Below, in pieces: positions 1 through 11,984 of a stretch of 64,000 bases of DNA (position 1 is the stretch's first letter; the number at the start of each line of letters is the position of its first letter). A program made the position numbers and the translations under genes. The notes under the pieces are model-generated. The model made no database searches. It saw only the letters and a program-made list of their open reading frames with translations, and had not been told where the DNA came from. Source of the stretch: Aquilaria yunnanensis (lineage: Eukaryota > Streptophyta > Magnoliopsida > Malvales > Thymelaeaceae); assembly GCA_039654915.1 (NCBI GenBank), contig CM077596.1, positions 75,269,751 through 75,333,750 on the forward strand. The letters run 5' to 3'.

Positions 1-244
1 CTGACCTGAACCCGAGATGACCCGATAATACCCGATTTTAACCTTCACCCTAAACCTTAACTTTCCTTTTTCATTATTTTCCATATTAAGTCAATACTAA
101 ATATGAAAGTTTCCATGTTTAGTAACTTTCAGTTTTTGAGTCTTTCATATTCAGTATGTCTTATATTTAAGAATGGTGATTTCCGTTATTAGTAACTTCC
201 ATTTTTTTGTACTTCCATATTTAGTAAGTCTCATATTTGAAGAT
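1..244. repeat. AT-rich DNA with short dispersed repeats
   Basis: No gene seen. The first 50 bases are rich in ACCCGA-like words, which return at 4040-4300. From about 85 onward a short word close to CCATATTTAGTAA recurs with spacers of 20-40 bases. The same word array resumes at 3299-3500, right after the solo LTR, so the LTR was inserted into this degenerate minisatellite. Confidence 0.6.
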
Positions 245-516
245 TGTGGCAACGTGACGGGTCATTTTCGGGAGTCGCCACCAATCGGTTTTCGCTCAGG
301 TCGATTGGACACCTAAAATATGGTCTGCGAGAGTTCGGGAGTACGGTTACGCTAAAACAATATTGTTATAGCGCCCAAAATTGGCACCTTAGTTGATTTT
401 AATTTTGTTTTACTTTGCTTTTAAACAACTTCATTTAATTTTCAAAATTAGAAATTTTAACTGAATTATTTAGTTGAATGTGGATTTTTGGTAATTAATT
501 TGTGTAAAATTTGATA

Positions 517-775
517 CTTCCGAACCATGGACTCTGCCGAGTCATCCGGACACGGAAGTTTTTAATTCCGAACCATGGACTCTGCCTAGTCACCCGAACA
601 CGGAAGTTTTTAATCCCGAACCATGGACTCTGCCGAGTCACCCGGACACGGAATTTGACGAAATTTTAATCCATATCGTAAATATGGATTTTTATCTTTT
701 TATTTATTTAATTAAATTAAAAAAATTTGATATTTTTCAAACCGTGGATCCTTGCGGATCATCTAGACATGGAGT
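517..775. repeat. Two-stem hairpin repeat array in the solo LTR
   Basis: Four units of about 40 bases (near 517, 566, 614 and 736). Each has an outer stem (CTTCCG with CGGAAG, or TTTT with AAAA) and an inner stem around a TGCC-like loop (GACTC-TGCC-GAGTC in the first unit, GATCC-TTGC-GGATC in the fourth). Two more units lie at 1948-1990 and 1993-2036. Base changes in one arm are often matched in the other. Confidence 0.7.
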
Positions 776-1401
776 TAAAATTTTTATCATAATTTTTATT
801 ATTTTATTTTATTTTTAATTTTCTATTTTTTCTCAAATTCTTAAATACCATTACTTCAAAGATATATTTTAAAAAAATTGATTTGTATTTTTTTTCAATT
901 ATTTAATTATGATTTTAATAAAAAGGAATAAAAGGTTAACTTTTTGTTGTTTAGAAATAATAAATAAAAACATGTGTTTCAAAATAATAAAAGATGATTG
1001 GTTTTTGTTAAAAGTGGTTTTTATTATCCCTAAAAAAACAGGTAACTATAAAAGAATCTTCTTTTAGTTAGTTATTATTTACTTATTTATATTATTTTCT
1101 TTATAGTTAATTTCTTTCTTTAAATGAAATGAGTTTAACCATAAAATAAAACTTTTTTCATAAAGTAAATAAAAGAAAATTTGATGACGATAAATAAACA
1201 AAGTAAAGGTTTTCTTTTGTTGGTTTAGACGTCCATTTAAAAATAAAAGATGCATAAATTAAATAACACATATAATAAAGAGAAAGCATATAAAGTAAAT
1301 AAAGGAGAGTTAAAGGTCAATAAATAATAAAAAAATAAATAAAGTGGGGCTTTTTGGCCATCCACTTAAAAAATTAAATAAATAGGAGGTATAACCTTCC
1401 A

Positions 1402-1403
<2 letters not shown>

Positions 1404-1438
<35 letters not shown>

Positions 1439-1700
1439 TAATAATAAAAGTTAGCAAAGTTAGTAAAGTTAGTTGTTAGTAACAACAATAATAATAAAAG
1501 TTAGTGAAGTTAGTAAGTTAGTAACAACAATAATAATAAAAGTTAGTGAAGTTAGTTATGTTAGTAACAACAATAATAATAAAAGTTAGTGGTTAGTAAA
1601 GTTAGTTGTTAGTATAACAAAAATTAAATGGTTAGTAACTTGAATGGAATAATAATAATAACAATAATAATAATAAACATATAAAGATTATTGTTAGTTC
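1404..1700. repeat. AAT microsatellite and GTTAGTAACAAC repeats
   Basis: A run of ATA/AAT triplets (1404-1445, and again near 1650-1675) flanks four copies of a unit of about 50 bases containing GTTAGTAACAAC and AATAATAAAAG. It lies within the solo LTR. Simple repeat only; no coding potential. Confidence 0.7.
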
Positions 1701-3288
1701 TGCAGAAATAATAATAAAAAAAAGTTAGTAACTTGTATAAATGAAAATAAAATAAAAAAATTGGAGGATTAAAGAGGAATTATACCATGAATTTGAATCA
1801 ACTTTTAATCGAGCTGATGATTCGCGAACGGATTTTGCCCCTAATTCGATGTCGAACGATGGCGAACGATTTATTTGCGACCGGTAGTGGATTTGTTGAA
1901 TGTCGCGGCAATCATTATTTTTATTAGAAGTTTAGGATATAATTTGTTTTCCAAACCGTGGATCCTGCCGGATCATTCGGATATGGAATTTAATATCCAA
2001 ACCATGGATCTTGCCAGACCACCCGGACATGGATATGATTCGTCTTAGGATTTTATCAAACCTACTAAGAACGGATTCGCAAATATTTGAATGCTTCTTA
2101 ACCAATAATTCAGTACACATTAGATGTATTACAAGAATTAAAATTAAACTATTATAAAAATAAAGATAAATAAATAAATATCCTAAGTTACATCCTTATA
2201 TGAATTTAATAGTTAAATCTAATGCCTGGCTAAACAATCAAAGAAAGAAAGAAACAAAAGGAAAACGAAGAAATAAATTTACTGTCAGTGATTGATCTGC
2301 AACAAAAATATGTTAGTGACTTAAATGAATAAAACAAAGTAAAACGAGGACTAACAAGGAGTTCACCCAAAAAGACAAAGAAATAGAATTTTGATTTGGT
2401 CAAAAACATTTTCTTCCTGGTTCACCTTCAACCTTCAGAGGACGAAGCGACAGTGGCTAAGGAGGCTGGTGGGAGGCAACACGGAGGCTGGCTGGACGGC
2501 AAGGAGCGAGCGGTGGAGTGCTGGCGGCAAGGGGGCGACGCGGCGGCTGACGGGAGCAAGGGGCGATGTTGCGGCTGGCCGGGCGAACGGGTGAGCTAGG
2601 CGCAAGGCGAGACGGCGAGGGGAGGCCGGAGGTGACGCAACGCGAACAGGGAGAGAGTTGTGACAGCGAGAGCGGCGGCGACGCGGCGGCTGCTGGGTGA
2701 CAGGGAAGGCGACGGCAAGAGCGGAGCGTCGGAGTTGGTCAACAGAGAGGCGCTACGAGGTGGAAAGGGCAAGTCTGCGGCATCGGCGGCAGAGGGAGCT
2801 GGAGGATGGAAGCAGCAGCGGTAGCGGGGCTTGGAGGCAGATACGGCGGAGAGAGGAGGAAAAACTGAGGAAGGTGTGAGCTGGCAGGGGCAAGGCGGAG
2901 GGAGGGATCCGAGGCGAGAGAGAGACCGAGAGAGAGGAGTTGGTGGAGGGAGAAGAGAGAAAGAGCCCGAGAGTCCTGGTAGAGAGAGAGAGAGAGCAGG
3001 TGAGAGGCAAGAGAGAGAAAGAGAAAGATGGACCGCTCTCCCCTCCCGCTGAAGCCCAGGGGCTTCTCTTTTAACTAGAAAAAGAAGAAGGGAGAAGCCT
3101 CCCGAACGCTCTCGAGAGCCACTTTTTTTTTTTAATAAAAATTAACTAATAATATTTTAATTTTTAGTTTTTTAATTAATTTAATCAATTTTTTTTATAC
3201 ACACATATTTAGAATAAAAATACCCCTAAAATAATATATGTATATTTTTTTTAATGTCTAAAAGGTCGGACGAAATTGGGTGTCAATA

Positions 3289-4310
3289 GAGATGAAACTT
3301 TCATATTTAGTAGTTTCATTTCTTTTTTTAAGATATTCATGTTTAATAATTTTCATATTTTGAGAAAGGATTTCCATATTTAGTAACTTCTATTTTTTTA
3401 GGACTTCTATATATTACAAGTATCTTATTTGAGGAAAAAACATCCATATTTAGTGAATCCTAAATTTGGATTTTTCCAATAGAAGTAATTTTTATATTTA
3501 GTAAGTTTAATGATCTTAATAGATAATTATTAAAATTACAACATTCATCCCTAAACTTTTAAGTATAATGCAATAAGGTACCTAAATTTTAAAAAATTTT
3601 ATTTTGGTCACCCAGAATAATTACAACATGGATCCTAAAATTTTTGAAATCTTTGCACTTTCACCCAAAATTTTTTAAAATTTACAATTTAGTCACTGAT
3701 AATGAACTTGATTTGCATTTTATTGTAATTTTAAAGAATATTCATTGAAACATAAGTATAACAAAATTGTCGTTGTGTATATCTAAGTGATAGCTAGATG
3801 AAGATCTGAATAATCTGTACAATGATAGTTAAAGGGTATGGGTTTAGAAAAATAATCAAATATTACTATCAATGTTAAAATACTTAAATATGTACTAAAC
3901 TAGAATGAAGAAGATTTTTATGAATATTTTAATTAAATATACTAAAAAATGAAATTTAAATTTAAATTAAATCACACAAAAAATTAAATTATTTGATTTA
4001 AATTTAAAAAAAAAAGTTGAATAGATTCAATCATTTTGACTTTACACGAGTAACCCACACGAACACCAAAGTTGACCAGAATTTAACCCGAAAGCTGGCA
4101 TGAAGTTACCTGAGACTAAAATTACCCGACCTGAAGAGAACCCGAACCCAAATAAACCTGGCCCAACCCAACCCGAACCCGAAATTAACTTAACCTGAAA
4201 TCAACCCGAACCCAAATAACCTGACTTGGACCCGAATTCATGCTAACCCGAATAGACCCGAACCTGAATAACATGACCCAAACCTGACCTGACCCACCCA
4301 ATTGCCATCC
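3289..4310. other. AT-rich intergenic DNA
   Basis: No gene seen. 3299-3500 continues the CCATATTTAGTAA word array interrupted by the solo LTR. 3500-4030 is plain AT-rich sequence. 4040-4300 is a degenerate array of AACCCGAACCC-like words. A related C-rich passage occurs near 7730-7880 at the start of the second duplicated block. Confidence 0.5.
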
Positions 4311-5200
4311 TTAGGTAGAGTGTTTAAAGTTATGGGTAGAATGTGAGAATACTCTTATCCAACCCAAATCCGACCAACTGACATCCCTAGTTGATAAATT
4401 TGAAAAAAAAAAAAAGTCATTTTTAAAACAATAATAAAAATTGAAAAAAGGAATAAGCTCAAGAGAAAATTTAGATAAATTACAAAACTTAAAAAATAGG
4501 AATAAAACTAGAAAGAAAACAACAAATAAAGTTAAATAAAAAAAAAATGGGAAAAGGATTGGAAAGAGATAACAAATGAAATGTGAATAGTGAAAAAAAA
4601 CTGGAAAAAGAAAACAAAAAATAAAATTGAAAAAAAAAACTAAAAGGAAAAGTCGATAAAACTGAGAACAAGAAAAAAAATAAAAAAAGGAAGGAAAACT
4701 GAGAAAAAGAAAAAAAAACAAAAAAAGAAATTGAAAAAAAAAATGACAGAAAGTTAATGGGCGCCCAGACTCAAACCCCGAGCCTCCCAACAAATTTCCC
4801 TCCACTTTTAGCCATTCTGCTAGAGACAAAGCTTCGGCTAAAGAAAAACAATTAAAAAAGCATAAGTAGTTACGTGCCACGATGCACATAAGCGCCAGGC
4901 TCAAGCAAGTTTTTTCTATAGCGAATCAACCATTAAGTGAACATATGGATATGTAATATCTCATACTTAGCACAGAAATGCAGATAGACAAGCCACCAAA
5001 CACAACCGTCTTGAGTTTCCTTTCTCATTCTAATTCCTTATTACTATCATTTCCCTTTGAACACACACGCAAGTCAATAAACTATTGCCAGGTTCTTATT
5101 TGTATATATGCAATGATCAGGATTATACTTATGTCATTAATGGTATTACAAGAAAACTCTAAAATAGTAACCGGTTATTTAGTGGTCAAAACTAGCGTTT
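4311..5200. repeat. Duplicated block, copy 1 (upstream of PME1)
   Basis: This stretch matches 7830-8471 plus 9268-9530 in order: GGGTAGAATGTGAGAATAC, an A-rich tract, a tRNA-like module, ATTAAGTGAACATATGGATA, then TTAGCACAGAAATGCAGATA and a segment ending near AACCGGTTATTTAGTGGTC. In copy 2 it is interrupted by a mariner-like element. The A-rich tract (4400-4740) gives long T/F/L/S-rich frames on the minus strand, which are composition artefacts. Confidence 0.75.
4735..4910 (-). repeat. Possible tRNA-related SINE head
   Basis: On the minus strand, TAGCAGAATGGC resembles a pol III A box and, about 45 bases later, GGGTTTGAGTCTGGG resembles a B box. A second copy lies at 8265-8420 on the same strand. 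Downstream on this strand the sequence is T-rich rather than A-rich, so a tRNA-derived SINE is only one possibility. Spacing and cloverleaf folding were not computed. Confidence 0.3.
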
Positions 5201-5867
5201 TACATGTTGGTTTATCGAACAACTATATGGCATGAATTTTAAAATTCTACATAAATTATTATATAACTATTCCATAGTAAATTTAAGATGTGTACTAATT
5301 TTTTGATAGTTAATGGAGAATTTAAATTATTAGTTTTTCCTCTTGAATGATATAAAGATGATTTACAAAAATGAAAGTTGATAATTTAGAATTAAAATTT
5401 TAAATTATTAGTCTTAAAATCATTTGAATAATTACTTTGTTTTGAAATGTTCAGGAAAAAGTTAGGATTTTGATGATTAAAATAAATAAAACACTTACCA
5501 ATTAAACTAAATACATTTTATTTAGAGACACCAAGTTCAAAGTTTTTCTTCTAAATAATGTAGTTAATGTCTTTATTTGTTGCCGAACTGTTCAAAATTA
5601 ACTTTTGACAACTTTATTATTTATTGCTAGTTAAATAAACACCCGAGGCTGGGACATTAATTAAGGGGACAGGGAGTATTGGGACAGAAGATTTTCATTG
5701 CTTTCGATATGCATATATTTCAAACGGCAACAAGACCCTCTCTCCGTTTGTCCACTGTAACTCCGATCAAGGAGCTTTTACTTATTTAACAGTACCAACG
5801 ACCTTCGCAATTTCAAATCGCTCATCACAAGATCCCTTCCCTTTATTCTTCCTTTCTTCCCCAAGAC
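5201..5867 (+). promoter_or_regulatory. PME1 upstream region
   Basis: No gene seen. From about 5695 to the start codon the DNA is almost the same as 11045-11213 upstream of PME2. It includes a possible TATA-like word (TACTTATTTAAC near 5778) and a pyrimidine-rich leader ending CTTCCCCAAGACATG. The shared block shows that promoter and 5' leader were duplicated together with the gene. Confidence 0.5.
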
Positions 5868-6596
5868 ATGAAACTCTGGAAACTTTTTCTAACCGTTTCA
5901 ACATTGGTCCTTCTCTTTCTACTCTCCATCACCCTCCCCAGCAGGATCAACTCCAAATTCTCACCGATCCGCAACTTCCAAGTCCACAAATACCGCCAAG
6001 TGGCCCAATCAGCATGTGCCGTTGCACTCTACCCAGACCTCTGCGTCTCCACCTTCTCATCTCTCCCACAACTCACCTCCAAATCCCTCCCCGAATTGAT
6101 CTCCGCCACCGTCAACCGCACCATCTCAGAAGCCAAGCTCTCCGAGTCAAACTGCTACGCCATCGAGAAGCTCCGCCGCCTCCTACAGACTGAGCTGCTG
6201 GCGCTCGACGAAGCTCCTCGAATCCACCATCTAGGAGCTCAAGTCGACCCTCTACGGCCTCGCCTCGAAGAGAAGAGCGGAGCGTCACGCCCACGAACTC
6301 CAGACGCTGCTCAGCGCGGCCATGAAGAACCAGTGCACTTGCCTCGATGGTTTCTCGCATAGCAAGGGCAATGTTAGGGAGGCCATCAAGTACGACAGGT
6401 ATAACATTTCTCGGCATGTCAGTAATTCTCTGGGCATGTTGAATAAGCTTCCGGGGGTTGATAAACCAGCTGGGAAGGCTTTTCCAATGGAAAATGGGTT
6501 CCCGAGGTGGATGAAGTGGAAGGATCGGAAGCTGCTGCAGGCGGCGGTGAATGACACCAAGTACGACTTGGTGGTGGCGAAAGATGGCAGTGGAAA
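5868..6596 (+). pseudogene. PME: Truncated pectin methylesterase pseudogene (PME1)
   Basis: The first frame starts with a hydrophobic N-terminus and continues into a PME inhibitor (PMEI) pro-domain with the cysteine context [18 protein letters not shown]. Near 6200 the frame shifts. The original frame there also contains an in-frame TAG (near 6229), where PME2 has TCG. Sense resumes at 6322 with NQCTCLDGF, the RKLL processing-type site and the start of the pectinesterase domain ([12 protein letters not shown]). It stops abruptly at about 6596, where PME2 continues into FTTITEAVAAAP; everything downstream, including all catalytic motifs, is missing and replaced by unrelated DNA with a LINE relic. 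PME enzymes de-esterify cell-wall homogalacturonan, but this copy cannot. Confidence 0.88.
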
Positions 6597-6939
6597 TGTT
6601 GTTCCTCATGGTGAAAATCGATACAATAAAATAAAATGAATTAAAGATAATAATCTAAAATAAAAATAATATCACCGATGATACAAAGGATTTTGAGTTG
6701 AGGTGTGGAGCTGCCCATTTTCTTTTGGACGTTTCGTACCACACCAGTGCAACGGCCTCGGGTCACGCCGCCCTCAGGATACAACAGCCCAACTTTATTG
6801 TTGCAGTTCTACTCACACTTACACTATGGTAGAACAAAGCTCAACTCACACATTTCTTTACCCACACATTTCTTTTTCAGAAAAAGAAAAGTAGAAAAAC
6901 TGGGAACAATACAAAATATGAAAGCATAAAGAAAAACTG

Positions 6940-7320
6940 AAAAAGAAAAAAAAAAGCTAAATGCAAAATGGAAAATGAGGAAAAGGGGTCCATTTTGTGG
7001 TTACTTGTAGCGAGAGGCCTTAATACTCAGGATAGGTTACAATAGCGAGGCATCAATGTCCCAAATTGGTGTTATTTGTGTTATGAGGATGAGGAGACTC
7101 CTAGCCATTTATTCTGTTGATATCAGTATTCTTGCCGAGTATGGACTTTTAACCTGAAATGGTTACAAAATAGGAAAGGTCCTTTGAGGTGGAAGAAGAA
7201 GTCGAATTGGTTTTATAGAAGGATGAAAATCAAGTCAATTGTGTGTAAAGTTTATCATGTAGCCTTTGTAGCAACTGTCTATCATATTTGGGCAAAAAGA
7301 TATAGTTGATGTTTTTGAGA
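6940..7320 (+). mobile_element. LINE 3' remnant (zf-RVT domain)
   Basis: Around 7040-7160 one frame reads CYLCYEDEETPSHLFC, a C-x2-C...H...C pattern typical of the zinc-binding domain at the C-terminus of plant L1-type LINE reverse transcriptases. It is followed by VWTFNLKW- and HVAFVATVYHIWAKR-like sequence. Several in-frame stops are present. It abuts the truncated end of PME1 and may mark the break that removed the rest of that gene. Confidence 0.7.
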
Positions 7321-7518
7321 GACCTGATAAATGTTAATTTTGTGGTCAAACATGTTGACTTTTTGTCAACTTTGACTACAATTTTTTTTTGAGAAATGAT
7401 CTTGAAGGGCTATTAATGGAGTACTATTGCCAGAAAGGGATCTTGAAAAGATTTGAAGATGACTTGCATTATGTGATGAACAACCCGCCCCACATCCGAC
7501 CCATATATATATATATAT

Positions 7519-7552
<34 letters not shown>

Positions 7553-7829
7553 CATATTAGTATTAATTATGTGATGAAAATAAAAATATAATGGATAAGT
7601 TTTATAGAATTAAAAACAAGCATAGGTTGCTTTAATATATAACGTATAATGAATGTTTTTAATAGTAATAAATGTAATATTAGACATGATAAGATTCAAT
7701 AAAATTATGATTGTGGAGGTGTGGTGGGTGGATAGGTTTTACGCGACCCACCCCGTCTAAAAATGAGTAGGATATGAATGTAAAAATTGTTTATCTGATG
7801 GGTAATGGATAGGATATGGGTAGAGCGTT
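7321..7829. other. AT-rich intergenic DNA with a TA/TG microsatellite
   Basis: No gene seen. 7502-7551 is a (TA)n followed by a (TG)n dinucleotide run. From 7730 the sequence becomes rich in GGGTGG/GACCC words and leads into the second copy of the duplicated block. Confidence 0.6.
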
Positions 7830-9530
7830 AAGGTCGTGGGCAGAATGTGAGAATACCGTTATCCAACCCAAATCTGACCCATTGACATCCATAATTGACA
7901 AATTTAAAAAAAAAAAAAGAGAAAAAAAATTTATTTTTAAAACAATAATAAAAATTAAAAAAAGAAAAAAGCTCAAGAGAAAATTTAGATAAATTAAAAA
8001 ACTAAAAAAATAGGAATAAAACTAGAAAGAAAACAACAAATAAAGTTAAATAAAAAATAAGAAAAAATGGGAAAAGGATTGGAAAGAGATAAAAAAAATG
8101 GAAATGTGAATAGTGAAAAAAACTGGAAAAAGAACACAAAAAATAAAATTGAAAAAAAGAACTAAAAGGAAAAGTCGAGAAAACTGAGGACAACACAAAA
8201 AGTGACAAAAGGAAGGAAAACTGAGAAAAACAAAAAAAAACGAAATTGAAAAAAAAAATGACAGGAAGTGAATGGGAGCTCAGGCTCAAGCCCCGCACCT
8301 CCCAACAAATTTCCCTCCACTTTTAGCCATTCTGCTAGAGACAGAGCTTTGGCTGAAGAAGAACAATTAAAATAACATAAGTTGTTATGTGCCACGATGC
8401 ACATAAGCGCCAGGCTCAGGCAAGTTTTTTCTATAGCGAATCAACCATTAAGTGAACATATGGATATGTAATACTTCCTCCGTCCCAAGTTTTCTGCTCC
8501 ATTTGTCATTTTGGACCGTCCCAAATTCTCTGCTCCATTTTCATTTTTAGTAAGTTTCACCAATTAATTTTACACTTATGCCCCTCATATTCCACTTTTT
8601 AATTTGATAGACTCTTCTGTTCGTTGCTTCTCTTCTCCGGTGGCCTTCGCCGTTGCCGTCACCGGCGTCATAACCACCGTTGCCGGCGCGACGTCATTCA
8701 TTGTGTACGTCCCCTCGTTGTCACCGGAATCATGAACTCATTTTCTCGATGACGATGACAGTGAGAGATCGAACGAGAGATGATGGCAACGGCAGGTGAG
8801 AGATCGGATGTGACGATCGAACTCCATAGATCCGACGAGAGACGAGCACGTAGAGAGATGAGAGATCTGCCGCGAGAGATCGAACGCAAAGGAAGTGAGA
8901 GGAGATGATACGACACCGATGGGCGAGAGATTCGAAGGCGATAGGATATCCGATCGGACGCGAAGGAGGTGAAGGACGTGAATCCACGAGATAGGCGAAG
9001 GACGCGATTCGATTGAACGCCAAGGATGCGATCCGACACCGAAAGATCATTCATCACCGAGAGATATGAAGCTGAAAGATGTCGCGTGTCTCCGATGGAG
9101 CACGACGGACGGACTGAGGTGAGGGTGGAGTTGGCCGAATGGGTGGTGGCAGGCAGGGAAGGAAAAGAAGGCCCAGGGGTATAACTATCCAAACATACAT
9201 ATTTTTATCATTTTTTAAACTCCGCACTAAACACAAATGAAGCAGAAAATCCGGGACGGAGGGAGTATTTCATTAGCAGTCACACCACCGTTCATGGCAT
9301 CAACATCATGCTTAGCACAGAAATGCAGATAGACAAGCCACCAAACCCCCAAACCCAACCTTCTTGAGTTTCCTTTCTCATTCTAAATCCTTAGTACTAT
9401 CATTTCCCTTTGAACAAACACGCAAGTCAATAAACTATTGCCAGGTTCTTATTTGTATATGCAATGATCAGGATTATACTTCTGTCGTCAATGGCACTAC
9501 AAGAGTAACCGGTTATTTGGTGGTCAAACG
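7830..9530. repeat. Duplicated block, copy 2 (upstream of PME2)
   Basis: Matches 4311-5200 in order and orientation, including the A-rich tract (7900-8260) and the tRNA-like module (8265-8420 on the minus strand). The match stops at ATATGGATATGTAATA (8471) and resumes near TTAGCACAGAAATGCAG (9311). The gap is filled by the mariner-like element 8472-9267 plus about 40 bases. Confidence 0.75.
8472..9267. mobile_element. Mariner-like non-autonomous DNA transposon
   Basis: The ends are inverted copies: left CTTCCTCCGTCCCAAGTTTT, right (reverse complement) CTCCCTCCGTCCCGGATTTT; the inverted repeat runs for about 33 bases with a few mismatches. A TA dinucleotide borders each end, the expected Tc1/mariner target duplication. 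CTCCCTCCGTCCC ends are the hallmark of plant mariner/Stowaway elements. The interior is 0.8 kb and moderately GC-rich, and I see no transposase frame with a DDD/DDE pattern. It interrupts duplicated block copy 2, so it inserted after that duplication. Confidence 0.85.
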
Positions 9531-10458
9531 GTGACTAATTTACTTTTAAGTAACTAAAAAATACAGTGTATAGACAGTTGCTAAAAGTCTAATTACCAAA
9601 GTCTAGCGACCATTTTTTTTTTCAGTTGCCAAGAGTGACATTTTTCTCAGTTGTTAGGAGTGACCATTTTGTTTCAGTCGCCAGGCGCTACAGTTTGCTT
9701 TAGTCGATGTCCTATTTTTGTAATATTTATAAATTCTTTTTTTCATTATTTTGATAGTTATTCCTTTCTTTTTGACATTTTATTACAGATTGATACAAAT
9801 TCTCATCTGTGATTTGGAAATTGCTGGAAGAATAAAAAAACATTTATAATTTTGGGCTAAGCCTTAGTGAGCAGTGTTAATATAGATGGATCGACTCGAG
9901 TAGAGCGGCTATGAAAATGCTCAAAGAACTTGTTGCCTTAAAGATTGTAATTAGTTGCGTTGAAGAATATAACCTTGGATGCTGAGGATCCATTTGCCGG
10001 AAGGGGACAACCATGATGGAGGTAGGGGAGAGGATGGAGAAAGAAAATCTTGAGCTAATTGTGAGGGAGGGAGGTAGTGGGGAGGATGGCGAAGGTGAAT
10101 TGAAAGAGAAGATGAAGAAGATTTAAGAAGATTCATATAGAAAGACTGAATAGTTTTTAATCGTTGATTTGTTTATGGATCTATGACTCAAATCATAAAG
10201 TGAGTTAATCACATGGATCACTAGGAGTGACCGGCTTGAAAATTGTTTTGGCCGCCACTTTGTGATAATAAAAAATGTTGATCATTTAGCCATTAAATAA
10301 GTGAGACCCCACAAAGGGTTGTTAAAACGTTTTGACGACAATTTAGAAACAATGGATAGATGGTTATCCAAAGCAGGTCATTTTTTTATGCGACTATTCG
10401 GATGACCATTTCTTTGATCACTGGTCAGAATGGCCGCTTCACCCTAAATCTATTGTAA
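9496..10458. mobile_element. Possible degenerate CACTA-type element
   Basis: The left edge is CACTACAAGAGTAACC, close to the usual CACTACAAGAAA terminus. The right edge TCTATTGTAATG is a poor inverted match. In between, short words such as AGTTGCCAAGAGTGAC and AGTCGCCAGGCG recur near the left side and GGTCAGAATGGCCGC-like words near the right, like subterminal repeats. Copy 1 of the block carries TATTACAAGAAAAC at the equivalent place (about 5144). No transposase is seen and no target duplication is certain. Confidence 0.35.
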
Positions 10459-11213
10459 TGTGAGGTTGTCCAATGTCAAATCTCAATAATGACAATGCAA
10501 GTTATGAAACAGCCCTATCTCTATGAGTTCAATAGTAAAAGTTGACATAAATAAGTTAATTTAGTAGTTTGTCTACCGTCCTACGTTGGTCAGTGTGATG
10601 GCAACACAGTATAAATAATTCAAGTTAAACTCAAAAGTTAGATAAGTTTGAACTCAAATGTAAGAAGATTGGACAATAACTCTCGACTTTGGCTTGATAT
10701 ACTAAAAAAAGTGACCGACTAATAACCGTATGTTTTGAAACTTCATTGGATAAACGTAATTATGATCCCATATATTCTGGTAACTATTAAAGGCTTGCTA
10801 GCTCAAATTTGATCGAAAACTCGAAGCTCAACTTATACCCAAGCTTCGACTCAAACTTAAAAAATTAATTAGCTCGACTTGACATGACTCGAATTAACTT
10901 AAACTAATTGATTAGGACTCAGATACATTTAATTCTAAAGGAGAGTAGTTAAATCTTGTTTAGAAGAGGCCCAAATTTTGTTCCTAAGTCAACTAGAACT
11001 TCAACTTAATCATTATCAATAAGAACAAATAGTAAGTTCAATGGTCTTTTCGATACGAATATATTTCAAACGGCAACAAGACCATCTCTCCGTTTGTCCA
11101 CTGTAACTCCGATCAAGGAGCTTTTACTTATTTAACAGTACCAAAGACCTTCGCAATTTCAAATCGCTCATCACAAGATCCCTTCCCTTTATTCTTCCTT
11201 TCTTCCCCAAGAC
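10459..11213 (+). promoter_or_regulatory. PME2 upstream region
   Basis: No gene seen. 10459-11040 is AT-rich sequence without recognisable features. 11045-11213 matches the PME1 leader, with the same TACTTATTTAAC word and the same pyrimidine-rich 5' leader. Confidence 0.5.
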
Positions 11214-11693
11214 ATGAAAATCTTTCTACTCTCCATCACCCTCCCCAGCAGGATCAACTCCAATTTCTCACCGATCCGCAACTTCCACGTCAACAAACAC
11301 CTCCAAGTGGCCCAATCAGCATGTGCCAAGCTCTGCGAGTCAAACTGCTCTGCGAGTCAATCTCCCGAAACTCACCTCCAAATTCCTCCCCGAATTGATC
11401 TCCGCCACCGTCAACCGCACCATCTCAGAAGCCAAGCTCTCCAAGTCAAACTGCTACGCCATCGAGAAGCTCCGCCGCCCGCATCGAGCTCCTCGAATCC
11501 ACCATCTCGGAGCTCAAGTCGACCCTCTACGACCTCGCCTCGAAGAGAAGAGAGGCGCGTCACGCCCACGACCTCCAGACTCTGCTCAGCGCGACCATGA
11601 CGAACCAGTACACTTGCCTCGATGATTTCTCGCACAGCAAGGGCAATGTTAGTGAGGCCATCAAGTACGGCATGTGTAACATTTCTCGGCATG

Positions 11694-11698
11694 TCAGT
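11694..11698. repeat. Copia target-site duplication, left copy
   Basis: TCAGT directly before the 5' LTR. The same five bases follow the 3' LTR at 16194-16198. They are PME2 exon-1 sequence. Confidence 0.95.
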
Positions 11699-11969
11699 TG
11701 TTGGAGGAGTGATTCGAAAGGAAGAAGAAGATCAGACAGTTTAGCTGCAGATTTAGTGAATCTTGCACGTTTCTTTCAGTTAACGTTTCTTTCTGTTAAG
11801 TAGAAGAGTTTCAATAGGAATGCATTTCCTTGTTTTAAGCAAATCAGTTGTAAACTTTCTTTATTTAAGTTCCAGTTAATCAATAAAGTTCAAGTAGTGG
11901 ATGCAATTCATGTTCATTCTCTTGTGTTCCATTCTCTGTTTCATCTTTATCACTCAATTCGATCCAACA
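11699..11969 (+). repeat. Copia 5' LTR
   Basis: Starts TGTTGGAGGAGTG and ends GATCCAACA. It carries a possible polyadenylation-type word (AATAAAG, near 11882). Confidence 0.95.
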
Positions 11970-11972
11970 TTC

Positions 11973-11984
11973 TGGTATCAGAGC
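11973..11984 (+). other. Copia primer-binding site
   Basis: TGGTATCAGAGC, three bases after the 5' LTR. This is complementary to the 3' end of initiator tRNA-Met, the usual Copia primer. Confidence 0.93.

Larger units (their letters stand above)
245..3288 (-). mobile_element. Solo LTR related to the 36.7-52.6 kb retroelement
   Basis: The + strand begins TGTGGCAACG and ends GGGTGTCAATA, matching the ends of the LTRs at 36754-40194 and 49243-52616 (TGTGGCAACG ... GGGTGTCAACA). The same internal blocks occur in the same order: a hairpin-repeat array, an AT-rich middle, a GC-rich purine-biased block (about 2410-3120), then an A/T-rich end. The flanks AAGAT (240-244) and GAGAT (3289-3293) agree at 4 of 5 positions, as expected of an aged target-site duplication. 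No internal region or partner LTR is present, so I call it a solo LTR. It is clearly diverged from the other two. Short open frames in the GC-rich block follow from base composition and are not genes. The strand is set by analogy with the full element. Confidence 0.85.

Noticed and set aside
4311..4904. Long minus-strand frames rich in Phe, Leu and Ser (also 7791-8404)
   Set aside because: They arise from A-rich tracts on the + strand, repeat in both duplicated blocks, and show no domain.
8698..9236. Minus-strand frames of 60-164 aa inside the mariner-like element
   Set aside because: Low-complexity Ser/Arg-rich translation with no transposase motif; explained by composition.
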